Below are positions 61,308 through 64,000 of a stretch of DNA of 64,000 nucleotides, piece after piece. Made by a program: the position numbers and the translations under genes. The DNA comes from Mycolicibacterium brisbanense (lineage in GTDB: Bacteria; Actinomycetota; Actinomycetes; Mycobacteriales; Mycobacteriaceae): positions 1-64,000 of the forward strand of contig NZ_BCSX01000019.1 of the NCBI RefSeq assembly GCF_001570425.1, in the 5' to 3' direction. The notes below the pieces were generated by a model, which was not told the DNA's origin, made no database searches, and worked only from the letters and a program-made list of their open reading frames with translations. Each line of letters starts with the position of its first letter. The first letter of the stretch is position 1.

Positions 61308-63746
61308 TCACGGCGGTGGCGGCGGACCGAGCACCGGCACGGTGATCGGCGGCAGACCCGGGATCTCCACGACCGTCTGCCCGATCTCAGGTGGCGGACC
61401 ACCCGGCAGCGGGATCGCCACCGGTGGCGGCGGCGGTGGCGGCGGGATGCCGTTGCTGATCTGGATCGTGATGATCGAGCCGGGGATGGTCTGCCCGCTG
61501 GGCGTCGTGCCGACGACCGTGCCGTACTTGGCGCTGCTGTTGACCGACGCGCTGCCGTCGGCGACCTGGAAGCCGGCCTCCTTGAGGCGCTGTCGCGCCG
61601 CGTTCTCGTCCAAGCCGTTGACCACGGGCACCTGCGAGCCGGGCCCGCCGTCGACGTATCGCGGATCGGTGGGCGGCAACGCGATCGGGCCGAAGTTGTT
61701 GGCGATCGGCTTCATCGCGGTGAACCACGTGCGGGCGGGTTCGTTACCACCGAACAGGTTGCCGTTACCGCATTGACGTAGCGGGAACGAGCACAGCTCA
61801 CTCGGCGTGGACGAGTCGTCGTAGATGTAGTTGGACGCGGCGTACTGGTTGGTGAAACCGAGGAACGCCGACGACTTGTTGTTCTCCGTCGTGCCGGTCT
61901 TCCCCGACATCGGTAGGTCCCAGCCGACCGAGCCTGCCGCACCTGCCGAGGTGCCTGCGCCGGTGTCGTCCTTGCTCATGGCGTTGGCGAGGGTGTTCGC
62001 CAACCCCTCCGGCACCACCTGTTCGCAGGTCTCGGTGGTCACCGAGACCTCCTGGCCGTGCCGGTCGATGACCTTGTCGATCGGATTGGGCGGGCACCAC
62101 ACGCCACCGGAAGCCAGGGTGGCCGCCACATTCGACAGCTCAAGCCCGTTCACCTCGAGCGGCCCCAGCGTGAACGACCCGATGTTCTGTCTCTTGACGA
62201 AATCGGCGAGGCTCTCGTTGCTGTCCGGGTCGTAATCCCGTGCCGTGCCGGGCATCGCGTAGGACCGCAGGCCCAGTTTGACCGCCATGTCGACCACCCG
62301 CGGCACGCCGATCTGTGAGATCAGCTTGGCGAACGCGGTATTGGGCGAGGTGGCCAGTGCCTCCGTGACGCTCATGGAGCCCTTGTAGTTGCCCGCGTTC
62401 TTCACGCACCAGGTTTCCTTCGGGCAACCCGGGGTGTCGCTGCTGCCGAGACCCTTGGCCTGGAAGAAGCCCGGCACCGGCAGCGTGGTGTTGATGCCCA
62501 TCCCCATGTCCATGGCCGCGGCCGTGGTGAAGATCTTGAAGATCGACCCCGCGCCGTTGCCGACCAGCGAGAACGGTTGCGGCTGCATGGTTTCGCCCGC
62601 GTCGGTGTTCAGGCCGTAGGTGCGGTTGCTGGCCATCGCGACCACTGGGTGCGACGTCTTGCCCGGCTTGACCACACTCATCACGCTGGCGATGCCGTCG
62701 ATGGTCGGGCTCGCGATGCCGTCGATCGCGGACTTGACCGGCACCTGCACATCGGGATCCAGCGTGGTCTTGATCAGGTAACCGCCCTTGGCGACCTGTT
62801 CCTTGCTCAGACCTGCCCGGGCCAGGTACTCCAGCGCGTAATCGCAGAAGAACGCCCGGTCGCCGGCGGCGATGCAGCCGCGCGGCAGCTGGTTGGGCTG
62901 CGGCAGGATGCCCAGCGGCTGCTCCTTGGCGGCCCGCAGCGCGTCGGCTTCCTGCGGGATGTTGTCGATCATCGTGTCCAACACCAGGTTCCGCCGGGCC
63001 AGGGCGCCGTCGGGGTTGGTGTACGGATTGAGCGTGCTGGTCGACTGCACCATGCCCGCCAGCAGTGCGGCCTGCTGCCAGTTCAGCTCAGATGCGTTGA
63101 TGCCGAAATAGGTCTGTGCGGCGTCCTGGATGCCGTAGGAACCGTTGCCGAACGACACCAGGTTCAGGTAGCGCGTGAGAATCTCGGGCTTGGTGAACGT
63201 CTTGTCCAGCGTCAACGCCATCCGGATCTCCCGCAGCTTGCGAGCCGGGGTGGTCTCGATGGCGGCGCGGCGCTCGGCGTCGGTCTGTGCGACCACCAGC
63301 AGTTGGTAGTTCTTCACATACTGCTGTTCGAGCGTGGAGCCACCACGGGTGTCGGCGTTGCCGGACAGATAACCGGACAGGCCGGTCAGCGTGCCCTGCC
63401 AGTCCACACCGTTATGTTCGGCAAACCGTTTGTCCTCGATGGAGACGATCGCCAGTTTCATGGTGTTGGCGATCTGATCGCTCGGCACTTCGAACCGGCG
63501 CTGCGAGTACAGCCACGCGATGGTGTTGCCCTTGGCGTCGACCATCGTCGACACCTGCGGCACGTCGCCTTCCACCAGTGCGGCCGAGCCGTTGGCAACG
63601 ACGTCGGAGGCGCGGTTGGACATCAGCCCGAATCCGCCGACGACCGGGAACATGAAGGCGGCCGCGAGCACGCTGGCCAGTAGGCAGCACCAGGCGAGCT
63701 TTATGACCGTGACCGTGGTGGGCGGTCGCGTCGGCTGGTCTGGCAT
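61308..63746 (-). CDS. ponA2: Bifunctional class A penicillin-binding protein PonA2
   Basis: The 812-residue peptidoglycan synthase has a transmembrane anchor (residues 13-40) and a GT51 transglycosylase domain (EDKRFAEHNGVDWQG). The transpeptidase has motifs GSIFK (SxxK), SPN and SGKTGTTE. One PASTA domain (VPVVNGLDENAARQRLKEAG) and a proline-rich end complete it. It polymerises and crosslinks peptidoglycan at the outer membrane face. It corresponds to Rv3682. The start is ATG 63746. Confidence 0.95.
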   Translation of the reverse strand: MPDQPTRPPTTVTVIKLAWCCLLASVLAAAFMFPVVGGFGLMSNRASDVVANGSAALVEGDVPQVSTMVDAKGNTIAWLYSQRRFEVPSDQIANTMKLAIVSIEDKRFAEHNGVDWQGTLTGLSGYLSGNADTRGGSTLEQQYVKNYQLLVVAQTDAERRAAIETTPARKLREIRMALTLDKTFTKPEILTRYLNLVSFGNGSYGIQDAAQTYFGINASELNWQQAALLAGMVQSTSTLNPYTNPDGALARRNLVLDTMIDNIPQEADALRAAKEQPLGILPQPNQLPRGCIAAGDRAFFCDYALEYLARAGLSKEQVAKGGYLIKTTLDPDVQVPVKSAIDGIASPTIDGIASVMSVVKPGKTSHPVVAMASNRTYGLNTDAGETMQPQPFSLVGNGAGSIFKIFTTAAAMDMGMGINTTLPVPGFFQAKGLGSSDTPGCPKETWCVKNAGNYKGSMSVTEALATSPNTAFAKLISQIGVPRVVDMAVKLGLRSYAMPGTARDYDPDSNESLADFVKRQNIGSFTLGPLEVNGLELSNVAATLASGGVWCPPNPIDKVIDRHGQEVSVTTETCEQVVPEGLANTLANAMSKDDTGAGTSAGAAGSVGWDLPMSGKTGTTENNKSSAFLGFTNQYAASNYIYDDSSTPSELCSFPLRQCGNGNLFGGNEPARTWFTAMKPIANNFGPIALPPTDPRYVDGGPGSQVPVVNGLDENAARQRLKEAGFQVADGSASVNSSAKYGTVVGTTPSGQTIPGSIITIQISNGIPPPPPPPPVAIPLPGGPPPEIGQTVVEIPGLPPITVPVLGPPPPP

Positions 63747-64000
63747 GGGTACAGAGTAACGACGCTTCCCTGGGGGTCCACCGGCGAGCGTATGAACGGC
63801 CTTATCACGATCTCGCTGGGGAAACGGCAGAAACGCCGCGATGCATGATCAGACTGCACGGCCGTCCCAAAAAAGTGCCTCGCAAACTGTTGCGTTAATA
63901 CCCTCTGACCACCTAGCTTGGACACACAGTGCGACCCAGGTAACACAGGCTGGCGCAATGTGGCGTAGATCGCATCGGCGTTCTACACCGGAGGGCTCAC
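63747..64000. promoter_or_regulatory. Divergent ponA2 upstream region with probable whiB4 promoter
   Basis: A plausible plus-strand promoter is TTGCGT (63890-63895), 18 bp, TAGCTT (63914-63919). The window ends with a strong ribosome site GGAGGG 5 nt from the edge, so a plus-strand gene starts just outside. By synteny with M. tuberculosis this should be whiB4. Confidence 0.5.

Overview
The window is high-GC actinobacterial DNA, and several features point to a methylotrophic Mycobacterium/Mycolicibacterium. The 3-hexulose-6-phosphate synthase closely resembles the mycobacterial (M. gastri) enzyme as I recall it. The right part follows the gene order of the M. tuberculosis block Rv3695 to Rv3682: RDD protein, SpoIIM-like protein, DUF58, MoxR, DUF4350, DUF4129, membrane protein, YqeY, then Cds1, a metallophosphoesterase and PonA2. 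There are no rRNA genes, IS elements or CRISPR arrays.

Bases 1-28,000 form a one-carbon (methylotrophy) island. A leftward operon (5000 to 2143) encodes a cupin, a DmmA-like subunit, a 2Fe-2S flavin reductase and a heme-dependent N-demethylase. Together these look like a dimethylamine (secondary amine) monooxygenase that would release formaldehyde. Divergent from it is an APC permease, followed by a cytosolic Cache protein coupled to a GntR regulator. Formaldehyde would then enter the ribulose monophosphate (RuMP) cycle: hexuloisomerase and hexulose-phosphate synthase (9421-10717), zwf-opcA and gnd for the dissimilatory loop, and tkt-tal-rpe-rpiB-fba (14971-20866) plus pfkA for ribulose-5-phosphate regeneration and cleavage. 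A LuxR-type regulator sits beside tkt. A conserved element of about 55 bp occurs upstream of both hxlB and tkt. A six-gene, translationally coupled operon (21557-24869) joins a second APC permease to small membrane proteins of unknown function. A second hexuloisomerase gene, two tandem cupins and pfkA follow on the minus strand.

Bases 28,000-46,500 hold ordinary chromosomal genes: an oxidoreductase, AraC and TetR regulators, an MFS exporter, the MoxR/DUF58 membrane block, YqeY, TesB and a serine/threonine kinase. They end in an unusual divergent pair, a chagasin-like cysteine-protease inhibitor and a papain-family protease fused to a six-repeat lectin-like beta-propeller.

Bases 46,549-56,611 are a 10-kb integrative element in the 3' end of tRNA-Pro(CGG), bounded by a 67-bp perfect direct repeat. 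It encodes a tyrosine integrase, an XRE repressor, an AlpA/Xis-like protein, a run of tiny overlapping genes, a DUF3987-type ATPase, a WhiB-like protein, a HK97 prohead protease and a major capsid protein. I see no portal, large terminase or tail genes. This resembles the phiRv1/phiRv2 type of capsid-encoding satellite or prophage-like element.

The right end returns to core genes: a SHOCT protein, a two-component system, Cds1, a metallophosphoesterase and PonA2, with a promoter region at the very edge that probably serves whiB4.
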